From Saururus chinensis (lineage: Eukaryota > Streptophyta > Magnoliopsida > Piperales > Saururaceae): a stretch of DNA of 64,000 bases. Location: NCBI GenBank assembly GCA_035235625.1, contig CP141143.1:20319092-20383091 (forward strand), given 5' to 3'. Below the pieces are notes generated by a model. That model made no database searches and was not told the DNA's origin. It saw only the letters and a list, made by a program, of their open reading frames with translations. Shown here piece by piece: positions 22,458 to 33,400 of this stretch; positions within the stretch are counted from its first letter, which is position 1; every line of letters starts with the position of its first letter. Both the position numbers and the translations under genes were made by a program.

Positions 22458-23680
22458 TAGGGTTGCATCTCAGTTCGGTTTTTGGTGGTTCTTACTAGAA
22501 CCGAACCGAATTATAGAACCGAACCGAACCAAATTTTAAAACCGAATAATAGAAACTGAACCAGAACTGACACAAGAACTGAAACCAAACCAAGATGCAT
22601 CTTAGCTCGTTGTCACTCTCCCTCAACATCGGTAGCAACTGATGCTTCACAAGCACAGGCACGGTGCTGCCATCCACAATCACATTCACAATCTCCTCTA
22701 CAAAGATTAGTACATTAATGAAAATCTAAAAGTCAAAGCAAGTTTAGGAACTCAACAGACTCAACTGGAAAATATCAACTATGATTAAAGAAGACCAGAA
22801 CAACATGAATACATCCTAAATGAGGAAAGGAAAATAAAGCACATGATAGAAGACCAAGAAAAACCAAAAAATTTTCGGATAGGAATTGAACAATTGGGTC
22901 TGTAATTTCCTGGTTGATAAGATCCTCCCTCTGAACCTCGCCACTGCAGTAGATTGATCTCTCCTTTCGGGCGAAAGGGTTTTCGGTGCAAGCCCTCATT
23001 TACCATTCCCGGATAAAGTGGAGTAGAGAATCTGGACCTATGCTTGAATATGGGAAATCAGGGCGTGGTGAAGCTTGGGGGAGGGCTGAGCCAACGATTC
23101 ACTCAGTCCCTTTTCCAGATCTTCCTCTTCCTCGTCCTCGGCTTTCACCTTGAGTTTCCGCTTCTGCCACATCCGCTTCGGGACTGACTGATGGTGGAGG
23201 TGGCATTGCTGGTACTGCTCCATGGGAGGGAACCGAAAAAAAATAGAAACGGGAGGAAGGCGAAGCGGAGAGAGGAAATGGGGGAGCGAGTGGTGGGGGA
23301 GGAGCTTCACAGGATCAAATCAGAGGCCAGATCCTCCAACAAGAGGCTACATGGATAGGGGATGGGTAGCTGAAGAAGGGGTCGAGGGTGATGTGATGGT
23401 GGGAGGCAGCAAGGGGGGAGGCCGGGACAGGAGCCACCGCCCTCTGGGAATGGAAGAGATGGAGGAATGAGATTTAGGGTTGTAAAAGGATGTTTTATAC
23501 CTGGGTAAATATTTCAATTCGGTTCAGTTTCGGTTTTTATTTTTGTAAAACCGAACCGAGCTGAAATTCATTCATTTTTTTCCTTAAAACCAAACCGGAA
23601 CCAAATAAGGAACCGAACCGCTAAACTTTGGTTCAGTTTTACCTGATTTGGTCCGGTTCCAATTTTTTGGTGCAACCTTA
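22458..23680. mobile_element. non-autonomous hAT element (Pack-type) with captured gene fragment
   Basis: Terminal inverted repeats are TAGGGTTGCA (22458) and TGCAACCTTA (ending 23680), 9 of 10 matching. The flanking 8-bp direct repeats are TATTTAAT (22450-22457) and TATTTAAC (23681-23688). TIR form and TSD length fit the hAT superfamily. Subterminal DNA is packed with CGGTTCGGTT-type repeats in inverted orientation, typical of hAT ends. No transposase is present. The cargo on the minus strand resembles exons of an armadillo-repeat gene. The homologous inverted LTR arm at 25500-25760 lacks the insertion, so it came after the LTR copies diverged. Confidence 0.8.
22590..23223 (-). pseudogene. 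captured ARIA-like (BTB/armadillo) gene fragment in hAT element
   Basis: On the minus strand an ATG at 23223 opens MEQYQQCHLHHQSVPKRMWQ, then an acidic stretch (KAEDEEEEDLEKG) and SHIQA, a TAG at 23040-23038, and VQILYSTLSG. This layout resembles the N-terminus of plant ARIA-type proteins (armadillo repeats plus BTB, ABA-response partners of ABF transcription factors). After intron-like DNA, a TTTGTAG acceptor (22698) opens EEIVNVIVDGSTVPVLVKHQ, the first armadillo repeat of the same family. Order and orientation of both pieces agree, and a retained intron points to DNA-level capture. Nonsense codons make it non-functional as protein. Family assignment is from recall. Confidence 0.6.
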
Positions 23681-24345
23681 TATTTAACCTACTTCGATAT
23701 GTTCTGTTGTGATCTGAATTACTATGAAATTCTCTATTGTGATTTGACATACTCCGATCTGATATAATTAGTATGGTCGGAAGAAATTTGATATAATCCA
23801 GCATACTCTGTAGTGTGTTCTGCTCCGCTCTATGATAGAGTGGGATATGTGTTTTTTGTTAGTGTTCTGCTCACCTATGTGAGATGTGTATTTTATTAAT
23901 TTATTGGCTTTTGTTTGACTCTGATGATTTATAAGATTTTTGTCTGATTTCAAATAATTATTCGGATATAAGGATATACTTATTTTAACGTATATGATTT
24001 TGTAATGCCTAATGCATGTATTAGCTATTAGGCAGAATTACGTTCAGATACGATCGTATTAGAATTACGTCAGAGATGGTATCCACTATGTGCATAGGCA
24101 ACCAAAGAAACGATAACGTTGGCCCAATCCAAATTAGTTATAAAATTAGGTTTGTTCTGATCTACGCACAATGTAACGTTAAAGCTCCGCAGTCCATGAA
24201 TAAACATTATGACTCTCGCACTCAGAGTCTGCAGCTCCTGGTCAGTCGGTTTTAATTTTTCTGCTTATTTTAATACACTCTGATTCTGTCTTCCAATCTA
24301 ACCCCGGGGGGGGGGGGGGTCGATGGTCCGGGTTGGGTCGTTACA

Positions 24346-24896
24346 AATTAACCAATCGGGTGATCAAATAATAGTGGATAAAATGGATGTTAAATATCTT
24401 GTTTTGCTAATGAAACAATTATGGATAAAGACTTGGGTAACCGTTATAGTAATGGTATGTAATACTATCATCGTATCTTTCCATTAGCAACTCTATATGA
24501 GAATATATGTCAATTATTAGTTTTTTCATGTTCTCTGCATAGTAGATAGTTCTTGCCATTATCCTCTTACATATGACTATACAATTTTTTTTGCCATTTT
24601 TCGCTGAATGGTTTTGCAGTTTCTAAGTTGTTCTACCTGTTGTAGTTCAATGTATTCTATGTATATAATATGTGAGAGAATTTTAGATTAAGATATTCTT
24701 TTCCATTGTGCATATTCTTTTCGAGTTATATGATTTGTTTTTAAACTAATTAATGAATACAAAGATATAACTTGAGCTAGAGCGGTTTGATTGGCAGTTT
24801 ACTTCATACTTTTGAAAAATATTTATGAAATTACTACATGAGCGGGTTGTTGTTTTAACATTCAAATTAATTGTACAACATAGTGTACACATTCTT
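24346..24896. other. spacer between the two inverted LTR copies
   Basis: This is AT-rich, non-coding DNA. A block near 24740-24830 (AATGAATACAAAGATATAAC, GAGCTAGAG, then AAATATTTATGAA) recurs in direct orientation near 26490-26570, so the same target DNA lies on both sides of the right LTR copy. Confidence 0.5.
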
Positions 24897-25262
24897 TGTA
24901 ATACCCTGGAAACCAACCTAGACCGGGGGTTTAGAAAACAAAATCGGAGTAAATTAAATTTTAATATAAACTAAAACAAGACCAACTAGGAGCGACAAAC
25001 TCAGTGTGCGAGAGTCATAACATTCACTACGCACTATGGAGCCTTAGCGCTCCATTGTGCGTAGGCTATAACAAACCTAATTTTATAACTAATTTAGATC
25101 TGACCAACATTGCTTTGTCATTGATTGCCTATGTACATATTTGATATCATTTATAATTTTATTCTAATATGATCGATCTGAATGTAGTTCTGCCTAATGG
25201 CTAATCCATGCATTCAGCATCACAAAATCATATATGTTAATATATATATATTTATATTTATA

Positions 25263-25482
25263 TATGAGACCCGTTTATATGAGCCAGGGCTCATATAAAC
25301 CTACGTGAGCCCGGGCTTTATGGGCCTTCGGATTTACATCCAGTGGCTCATAATACTTATGGGTTATACTCATTGGTTAAACCCATGAATATTATGGGCC
25401 ACCGGATGTAAATCCGACGGCCCATAGAGCCCGGGCTTACGTAGGTTTATATGAGCCCCGGCTGATATTAACTTTTTCCTTT
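25263..25482 (+). mobile_element. palindromic MITE, copy 1
   Basis: Almost the whole element is one inverted repeat. The left arm (from GAGCCAGGGCTCATATAAAC) pairs with the right arm (ending GGTTTATATGAGCCCCGGCT) around a short loop at about 25366-25379. The core of each arm contains AGCCCGGGCT, ATGGGCC, GATTTACATCC and ATGGGTT. It sits in TA-repeat DNA, so a TA-type target duplication is likely but not provable. The sister copy is at 62168-62362 in opposite orientation. Confidence 0.8.
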
Positions 25483-25824
25483 ATTATATATATACATATA
25501 AATATATAAATATATATATTTATCACATAGCAGAGCAGAACACACAATAAAGCAAATTGGATCATATCAAATCAAAACAAGACATTTCATAGCATATCAA
25601 ATCTAAACATAGCATATTAGAGCAGATCAAATCAAAACATATTAGAATCTATTAGATCATAACAAATCATATATCTTAATTAATATATTAATATTACTAA
25701 TTAAGATATGCATGCATGTAAATCAAATTACATCGAAAAGTCAGAAATGCTTACTCCCTTTTAGTTCCAAAGTTGCGGCGTTCGGAGTTGCTCGTTTTCT
25801 CTAAGCGTCCTCCCTGTAGGTCTA

Positions 25825-26305
25825 GAGACGACGGCAAAACCTCCTCTTACTTTGGAACGTCTTTCTCATTGCATCCAAAGGTGGTGGACATCACCTCTCT
25901 TTAACCCAGGAAGTTTCTCTCTTTGCAGTCCTAAAGTGACGGACATAATATCCTCTTAACCCGGGACACTTTATACTTCCCGCGCCCGTAGGCAGTAGAG
26001 AGAATCTCTCCTACCTAGAGATATTTCACTCTTTATGTGTCCATAGGTGATGGACAAACCTTCCCTTTACCTAGAGACTCTTTCTTTTTTCTATGTCTGT
26101 AAGTTACGAACAGAACTTCCCTTTAACCCGAGGATTTTTCTCTTAATGTGTAGAGGACAGAGCCTCCCCTACTCTTAGTCACTTCCTTCATTGTGGTCCG
26201 ACGACGGAGGATGGAGCTTCTTCTTGCTCCGGGCCACTTCTCTTTTTTCGGGGCTTAAAGATGACGGGCAGAGCCTCCTTTTGCCCCAGGATGTTCCCCC
26301 TTATA
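25825..26305 (-). repeat. expanded VNTR in the inverted LTR, about nine units
   Basis: Units of about 50-58 bp repeat the pattern GACGG-ACA-AACCTCC-CTTTAACCC-GG-ACTTTCTC-TT-TGT-TCC. They are the reverse complement of the four-unit array at 22070-22265, so copy number has changed since the LTR copies separated. Confidence 0.7.
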
Positions 26306-29300
26306 CATTTGTCAACTCGAGGATTAGTTTATATGCACGTCACTTAGTACATTTAATTAGTTCATATGTACGTACTTAACAAATGACTGGTTCATATTGA
26401 TGTACTTAACAAATAATAGACTTACTTATATTAAACAATCCTACAACACATACAAATTCTTGATGAGCTTTATTATACTATTCATAAACTAGTTAAATGA
26501 ATACAAATAAATAATTTGAGCTAGAGAGGTCAGATTAGTATATTTAATTTATATTTATGAACATAATGATCCAGTGAGAGGTATCATAAAACAACAAATG
26601 ATGCAATGTGTCGTAGAAGGCTGTATCATTAATTTATATATGTGTATTCGTATCGGCGGAGACCGGCATGATAAGGAGTTGTGGCGCACACTCCTAATTT
26701 TTATCGATGCGCTCTTCCGGTTTCGCACGTATTGTTTTGATATGTTTCTAAACGGCGTAATAAAAGGCTTCAATGCTGCACTTCTTTCTCACACTGATAG
26801 AGACAGAGCGGTCGGAGCCGAACCTTCTTTGAGAACTGAGTCACAGAAGGCACCTTTGCCTCCTTCCCCGTTCGGGCTGGCCTCTTCTACAAGGTAAAGA
26901 AGCGGGCAAGATAAAGGAGGGCTTTGATGGGATGCAAGTGAGCTTGCCGTCGCAGGGGAGCATGTGAAGGCGTCAGTGGAGCAGGGCTCGTTAGTCATTA
27001 GGCAACAAGGCCAGGCGACCGATTAGGGTGGGGAGGATAATGAGATGCTTGAGATGAGCTTGGTGTTACAGGGTAATGAGCCCATGAAGGTATTGGTGGG
27101 TGACTGGGTGAGGAAATGCTGGTCATCAGAGGAAAAGGAGCAAAAGGAGTCGGACAGGGGTGACGAGGGCATCAGGAGGTACAAATGTCGAATCCGTCTG
27201 CCACCCGAGACATACAAGGATGGTTGGAGAGATCAAGACAGGGATGAAATATGGGGTGTTGAGCCCAAGCTGAATGAGAAGGAGCGCGGAGTTGACGATG
27301 TTCATCTTCAAAATAACTGACTGAGAAGAGGGATTGAGAGAAATGAAATTGAATGAAAAAAGCGTTGTTTTTTTTTCCTGTAAATAGCAGTTATAAGAGG
27401 TTACCAATAAAAAAAGAGAAGTTTCAGGGAAAGGGTCACGCCTAGTTTTCTTGGGTTTATTTTTTACTGTACCAACTATGTATGTGAAATTTTAGTGTTT
27501 TCAGCTGAATTTCGCAGATATCTTGCAACTTTGGCCTATTTGAATTGGGAAGATGATGACTCGAAGATGTCAATTAATCATTCATTCTACCTACTGTATA
27601 TATGTTTGCGAGTAGGTCATCGCGATAGTAATTCAATGGCAATGAACCTACCCACATTTTTACGAAGCCATCGCCAGTGATTGCTCATTCCCCATCTAGC
27701 ACTCGCTCGATACCCCATGTGGAGACAAATGAAATGCACACATACTCCACAGGCATACGCAGCACGAGTTGTGGTAATGTCTTTGTGGTTTTTTTATTGA
27801 ACATGGGTTTCAATTTTAGTGAAAGTCAAAGCTTGATGTCAGTTTTGCTGTTTGTGTTTTTTGTTTTAGCACAAATCAGGGGAGACCTCAAGTCAAACAC
27901 CCACGAGTAAATCAGTCCACCCTGCTCCAACTTTCTGGGCTCAGTTTCGAATGAATCTACTGAAGTTGTCACTTGTCTTTGTTGTTGATTATGAACCACT
28001 GAATAATACAGTTTGTTGCTCAAGATTTGCCTCATGTTGAAATACTTGACAGCGGCTGCTTCAGTTTATCGACTTTGTTTTCCACAGGCATAAGTGGGTT
28101 ATCTGCTTCGCTTCTGGTGCACTTGAAATACTTAATATGGCTTCTTCTTCGGTTTGGCAGAATTATTAGGGCCATCTGCCTCTTGTGGATTTGATGATCT
28201 ATGCGCATAAATTTATTAGATTCATTTGATGAAGATCTTGTGTAATTATAATTTATTATAATAATATAATAATATTTATATTATTTTTTTATGTATATCA
28301 AAGATTTCGCCCTTGTTTTGGTGGATACCAAATGTATTATTAGTACGCACTTTTTTCACGGTTATCAATATTTTTACCGAAACTGATACAACCTTCCATA
28401 CTTATGTTAAGATGTATTAATTTTTTTTTCAGTAAGATGTTGTGTTTGGGATAAATGTTAATGCCTATTTTATTATACTATTTAAGTTGTTACTTCACTA
28501 CTACTGGAGTTGTGATGATGTGCAATGATCATTTTTATCGGGCCAATGATATCATAATGCCAATGATATCATATTGGCATTATGATATCTTTGTGCTTAT
28601 TTTATTTTTCCTTACCCTCTTTGCCGTGTGGTTCCCATAGCTCCTATCCTTGTATTTCACCGCTAAAACGACCCATAAATTATGAACCTTTGTTGCTTCT
28701 CCACTAAAGCCCTTCAGAAGCTCCTTGTCCTCGACATACTTTCTATTGATTCCCTTGATAGTCGTCACTCTTCTCCCTCTCCACCCTCCCATCGCCCTCA
28801 TCATGGGCATCCCCTTACTCATCTCCTTTTGCCTTTGACGTCATCTCTCTCATGGCCTTGGCCCTCAAACCTACCCTCATGACATATATATCATGTGTCG
28901 TGTTGACTTTATTTTATTGAATAAAGCTACGTCTATTCTATGTGTGTACCTGAGTCTAGAGTCTAAGTTGATTGGCGATGTGTTAAGTCATACTTCAAAT
29001 TTAATGACTTAAAGAATTGGCGTAAACGTGTTTCAAATATTCAAGGTGGAAGATTTAAGGAAATAATTAAATTGCATTGGCATAACATGTATGAAATCTC
29101 TCTCTTTCTCACACACATCACACACACTTAAGAATAATACGGTTTATTCTATGAGTGTGGGAAAAGCATGAGCAAAAAATCAGTAAAAAATAGCATAAGT
29201 ATGCAACCTTTTCATGTGTGATCGATCGTGGTCAAAATAGGATCGATTGTGAGAAAGATATTGTTTGGTATTGTAGTCGCAATGCAGCAATAATGTAGCA

Positions 29301-30640
29301 TGTAATTTTCACCAATCAACTAGGAAACCCTAGCAATTGATAGTTTCAATTTTTGGATTTGGATACTATAGCAACCGATCGATCGGCCATTGTAGCGATC
29401 AATTAGTTAGATGCGGTTTTGCCAAAAATATGTTATTCCAAGTAGAATTTGATTTATGTTGAAAGCCGAACACCTAAACTGATTTAGATGCATATATAAG
29501 GGCTATTTGGATATGGTAAAATGTAAGTGGAAGTCATAAAGAATTAGAGAGAAATTTGTGATTCTTCTTTAATGCATTTTGAGATAATAGTGCTTCCATG
29601 ACTATTGTGCATTGAGAGATTTATCAAAAAGAGGTAAGAGAACTTGATTCATAAATGGTTTATGAATTAGGATTGACAGTTGTGAATTGCTACATATCAC
29701 ACAAGTAGTCATCACACACATGGGTTGAAGATTGAGCAAATTAAGATGAACTTAAATTGATTAAAGCTTCAAGTTCAAGAGGTTGTACCAAAGAAAAGAG
29801 AAGACAACAAGGAGTTCAAGTTTGCATGAGCATCAAGATGGACTTTGATGACCAAGTCAATTAAAGATGAACTTCTAGGTTGGGAGGGTGATATCAAAAT
29901 TGAGTCTTTCTAAAGGTCTAATTTTTAGTGTATTGATTATTCAACCACTAGACAGGCTTTGTGGTTTTTTTTAGTTAAGGTTTCCATGTTAAAAAAAACT
30001 CCATTGTTCTTTGAGTGATGATTACTTCGTTTAAATTTTCTACACTAGCATCAAATCAATACATGTGCAAGAATGTCACATTTTGTTGTCCTCTACATTT
30101 GTTGTTTTGTGCTATAGGCACTGTAATGACCTTCAAAGTTTGAAGGGTATTAAACTCACAGGTATTTACCACTTGCACCACATATGCCTGTGACCTACTT
30201 GACAATAGCCCCATCCTCACCATCCCAATAATGTCAAAACTGAGATAAGGGAGTCAGGGATATGTTAACGATATAGGTGGAGTGGTTGGATGCGATCTAA
30301 AGGCGGTCATTTGACTACATCACATTTTCTTAAAATGAGATTAGGCTCATCGTAACTTTCCCATTTTGAATTATCAATTTTAAATCCATTTTAGACATTT
30401 CATAGAGTTATATATTATACAATCTACTAATTTTATAATTGAAAAAAAGGAAAAAGTTAATATGTGCCGAATGTTTGTTTAAATAGATATTTTTAAATGT
30501 AGGTTTAAATATACACTCCGTGCATGTCGGATCATGGGGTGGGCGGGCAAGGTCAACCCTGCAGCCCCGTGAGTAACACGCGATCGAAATCACACGACCT
30601 TAATGCAGTGCTTGCATAAAATGCTTACTAATGTGACTAA
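26306..30640. other. intergenic DNA with GC-rich patches, no identified gene
   Basis: A patch at 26800-27330 holds open frames on both strands (for example 91 codons from 27045, Glu/Arg-rich) with no domain I can name. 27510-27570 reads AEFRRYLATLAYLNWEDDDS in an open frame but cannot be placed. 28640-28880 contains a minus-strand open frame of 80 codons, also unassigned. 28880-30120 has the look of a decayed retroelement LTR or leader. The LBD promoter presumably lies in the last few hundred bases. Confidence 0.35.
28548..28589. repeat. perfect 17-bp inverted repeat (hairpin)
   Basis: GATATCATAATGCCAAT at 28548-28564 and ATTGGCATTATGATATC at 28573-28589 are perfect reverse complements around an 8-base loop. 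It lies in AT-rich intergenic DNA, not next to a recognised gene. Confidence 0.85.
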
Positions 30641-30964
30641 AATAAATAGTAAAAAAAAATATGATAAGAAAAATTACTTGGAAATTCTCAATTCGTGGTC
30701 CAAAATGCAAATGCTTAGGAGGCAAAAAAAAAAATTCAAAAAATGAGAGAGGATTCCTCCCGCCAGAAATAGAAAGAACAACCAAGTTGGAAAGTTCCCA
30801 CGCAGAAACCGGATTCGGTGGCCCGAAATATCTGAGACCGGTGGCGAAATCCGTTGCGCAAATCCAACCCGGTCAATAAAACCCCCGAATCAGCTGGACC
30901 CGGGCTGGTCTCCTCCCCACCATTCGCTGCGTCGCCCGGCGGAGCCGCAGCCGCCCATCTCTCC

Positions 30965-31945
30965 ATGAACACCCCCGCCTCCGCCTCCGCCTCCCCCTCT
31001 CCCTCGGTCCCTGCCCCCCATCGCGCTGGCAATGGCGGCGGTATGGCTCAGCAGGCCTGCGCCGCGTGCAAGTACCAGCGCAGGAAATGCACCCCTGACT
31101 GCATTTTGGCCCCATTCTTCCCGCCCGAGAAGCAGCGCCAGTTCATCAATGCCCACCGCCTCTTCGGCGTGAGCAACATCCTGAAGATAATACGGAACCT
31201 GGACCCCTCCCAGCGCCGCGAGGCCATGGGCACCATCTGCTTCCAGGCCGACGCCCGCGCCCTTGACCCCGCCGGCGGCTGCTTCCGCATCGTCCTCGAC
31301 CTCGAGGAGCAGATCCGCCGCGACTCCGCCGAGCTCGAGGCGGTCCTCGCCTACCTCGCACGGTGCCGCACCCAGGCCGCCACCGCCTCCCGCGCCCGTT
31401 CCATGAACGCTCTCCCCCCTCCTCCATCCCCCCCAGCCCATCCTCCGCCTCCTCCTCTCCCTTTCCAGACTCGTCCCGGACTCCAAACGGGCTACATGAA
31501 CCACAACAGCCCTTATTCCTTCCAACAGCAGCAACAACTGCAGCAGATCATGCAGAGCAACAACAACATAATCCTCAACGATAACGACGACGGCCATAAC
31601 AATAATCGGAGCTTCATCCATCATGGCGCCTCGTCGTCGCATTACAGCGAGAAGTGTTTCGTGGATGGATCTTCCTCCTCCATCCAGCACGATGTAAATC
31701 ACAAGAGCCTCATGAATGGATCGTCTTCTTCGCCGCCTCATTACAGCGAGAAGCCGATCCAATTCTACAGCGACTACGACGAAGAGCTAAAGCCCCATTT
31801 GCTGGGGATGTTTGACGCCAAGCCCCCGCTTCTCAGCAACGCCAACCAGTCCTCGTACCCATGCAGGTTCGTTTTCATGGCGAGAAACATTTCTGCTAAC
31901 TTTTCTATGGCCACCAACATTTTCGTTAGGCTTAATGGTACGTGA
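30965..31945 (+). CDS. LOB-domain (LBD) transcription factor, class I, LBD22/LBD27-like
   Basis: Single open frame; from the ATG at 30965 it gives 326 aa. The nuclear, plant-specific LOB domain starts at about residue 31. It has the zinc-binding C block CAACKYQRRKCTPDC (CX2CX6CX3C), a GAS block (FINAHRLFGVSNILKIIRNL to ALDPAGGC) and a weak zipper-like helix (IVLDLEEQIRRDSAELEAVL). A Pro-rich linker and a Gln/Asn/His/Ser-rich tail follow. The frame is open from an ATG at 30854 and another ATG lies at 31043 (MAQQACAAC). Most LBD proteins start close to the C block, so 31043 is also plausible; I chose 30965 as a compromise. The end may be wrong: CAG/GTTCG at 31864-31868 could be a splice donor, and the tail after it (FVFMARNIS) looks intronic. 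Related Arabidopsis genes act in pollen development. GC content is far above the neighbourhood. Confidence 0.85.
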   Translation: MNTPASASASPSPSVPAPHRAGNGGGMAQQACAACKYQRRKCTPDCILAPFFPPEKQRQFINAHRLFGVSNILKIIRNLDPSQRREAMGTICFQADARALDPAGGCFRIVLDLEEQIRRDSAELEAVLAYLARCRTQAATASRARSMNALPPPPSPPAHPPPPPLPFQTRPGLQTGYMNHNSPYSFQQQQQLQQIMQSNNNIILNDNDDGHNNNRSFIHHGASSSHYSEKCFVDGSSSSIQHDVNHKSLMNGSSSSPPHYSEKPIQFYSDYDEELKPHLLGMFDAKPPLLSNANQSSYPCRFVFMARNISANFSMATNIFVRLNGT

Positions 31946-32143
31946 CAACGTACAATTGAAATTCATATGCGAGAACTGATGCTGTCAAAAGGGGCAATGC
32001 ATGTTAATTTAATAAGGATTAAGCATGGGTGCATCTCTTTCTTCGTAAAGCAATCTTGAGGGTAAGGTGTGCAGAATCATTTAATCAACTTGATTCCGTG
32101 ATCTTTTTAAGTTTTTTTATTCTTCCTCCTTACTTAATTAGCT

Positions 32144-32465
32144 GCTCCGTCCGTCCTATATTAATATATTAGCTCTATTTAACAAAAAAAATTTATATAT
32201 TAATAATTTTATTTTTTTATTTAAATAATTAGATACTTAAAAAAGAGTATTATAAGCTCATGTTCTTTTTTCTTAGATGTGGATTTTACCATCTAATAAT
32301 TACTACTATTTTCACCATCTAATAATTACTACTAGTATTGCTAAGAGAATGGAAAGTAAATTTATGAGATGTTTTTTTAAATGCCGAACCACTTATATTG
32401 ATCTGAGCTATTAAAATGAGACAATTTTCTTTAAATAGAGCAATTAATATGGGATGGAGGGAATA
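32144..32465. mobile_element. Stowaway-type MITE
   Basis: The left end CTCCGTCCGTCCTATATTAA and the right end ATTAATATGGGATGGAGGGA are inverted and match the familiar Stowaway terminus (CTCCCTCCGTCCC). The interior is AT-rich and non-coding. Confidence 0.7.
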
Positions 32466-32669
32466 GTAGGCCCCATGTTGACGTTGCTTGTATGCACTTT
32501 AAAAGAAAATAGTGGTTCCTAATCATGAATATTTTTAGACTGTGAGTGTTCCACACAAATGACTTTTAATTATTGTTTCTTTGATATTAATGGAATGTTG
32601 AAATTTAACTACAAAGCCTTTTCAATGTTATACTAAAGAAGAAAATTTATAATTTTTTATAAAAGAAGA

Positions 32670-32862
32670 TATTCCCTTGTCCCATATTAGTAGCTCTGTT
32701 GGGCAAAAAAGTATATCCCATATTAATAGCTTCATTTGGTTTAATTTAAGTGGTCGGTTAATCATGAAGCTGTTTTTTATATTCTTTAGTTGTGAGTCTC
32801 ACCATCAATAAAATTTATTATTTTTTCAAATGGACCTATTAATATGAGATGGGGAGTATATG
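32670..32862. mobile_element. Stowaway-like MITE, degenerate
   Basis: CTTGTCCCATATTAGTAGCT at the left and TATTAATATGAGATGGGGAG at the right form inverted termini similar to the element at 32144. Sequence inside is AT-rich. Confidence 0.6.
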
Positions 32863-33239
32863 TTACAATTTTTATGTATTCTAAAGATCCTAAGCTAGGG
32901 AGTGGTAATTATTCAAAGCAAGCTTGCTCCCATTAAATATAATATTAAACCTGAAAAAACTACAGGATTCATGGTCATTAGTTTTAATTGAATATTTTAT
33001 GAATTCAGTCCCTTCATTGTTGTTTGACTTTTCATTTTTTTACCACTACTAGGATGCTCAAAGTCGAGTATTAAGTAAGTAATTTCTACTAATTTTATAT
33101 GTTGTGATTTAAGCACAATTTATTTGCATGACAGCTTTAACAAATAATTTTGTTTTAAAAGTTTAAAGAATGACAATCAATTTATTAATAGTTTAAAATA
33201 ATTTATTTTTTATAGAAGAGTTTTTTATGTTCCACTCTA

Positions 33240-33400
33240 ATAATAAGTCTTACGTAAAGAACGAATGTGAGCCCTTCATCTATGACATCTATGCGCACAC
33301 ATTAGTGTCACTAATATTAATACTAATGTGCACTAACATGTATGTCATCAATTTCAAATATCATAGGTTATTATGACACTGGGCTCATTATTAAAGTAAA
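33240..33400. repeat. possible foldback element
   Basis: ATGACATCTATG and CACATTAGT on the left are mirrored by ACTAATGTG and CATGTATGTCAT on the right around an AT-rich loop near 33315. Outer GTGAGCCC and GGGCTCAT also face each other. No target duplication was identified. Confidence 0.4.

Larger units (their letters stand above)
17631..24345 (+). mobile_element. outer LTR (Ty3/gypsy-type), split by two nested insertions
   Basis: The start TGTGAAAACCAAGATTTTTG aligns with the start of another LTR at 38666 (TGTAATGACCACAAATTTTT). The end GGGTTGGGTCGTTACA at 24345 has the usual TTACA terminus. Between these lie a solo LTR (18172-21358) and a hAT element (22458-23680). Without them the outer LTR is about 2.3 kb. 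Its TATA box is CTATATAAAT at 21411, followed by a leader (GGGTCATTTTAAGTCCAAAT) that recurs in the 38666 copy. No matching target-site duplication was found at its ends, so it may be a piece of a rearranged element. Confidence 0.6.
24897..26305 (-). mobile_element. second copy of the outer LTR, inverted and truncated
   Basis: TGTAATACCCTGGAAACCAA at 24897 is the reverse complement of the outer LTR's end. The arm then mirrors 24240-24000, 23960-23690 and 22440-22060 in order (for example GTGCGAGAGTCATAA against TTATGACTCTCGCAC). It carries an expanded VNTR and a palindromic MITE. Homology fades after about 26305, so its distal half is missing. Confidence 0.7.

Noticed and set aside
28241-28300. 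Possible origin or matrix-attachment site because of extreme AT content
   Set aside because: AT richness alone is common throughout this window and no specific motif supports it.
30873-31762. Antisense open frames of 80 to 290 codons over the LBD gene
   Set aside because: They are shadows of the GC-rich sense frame; the sense strand carries the complete LOB domain.
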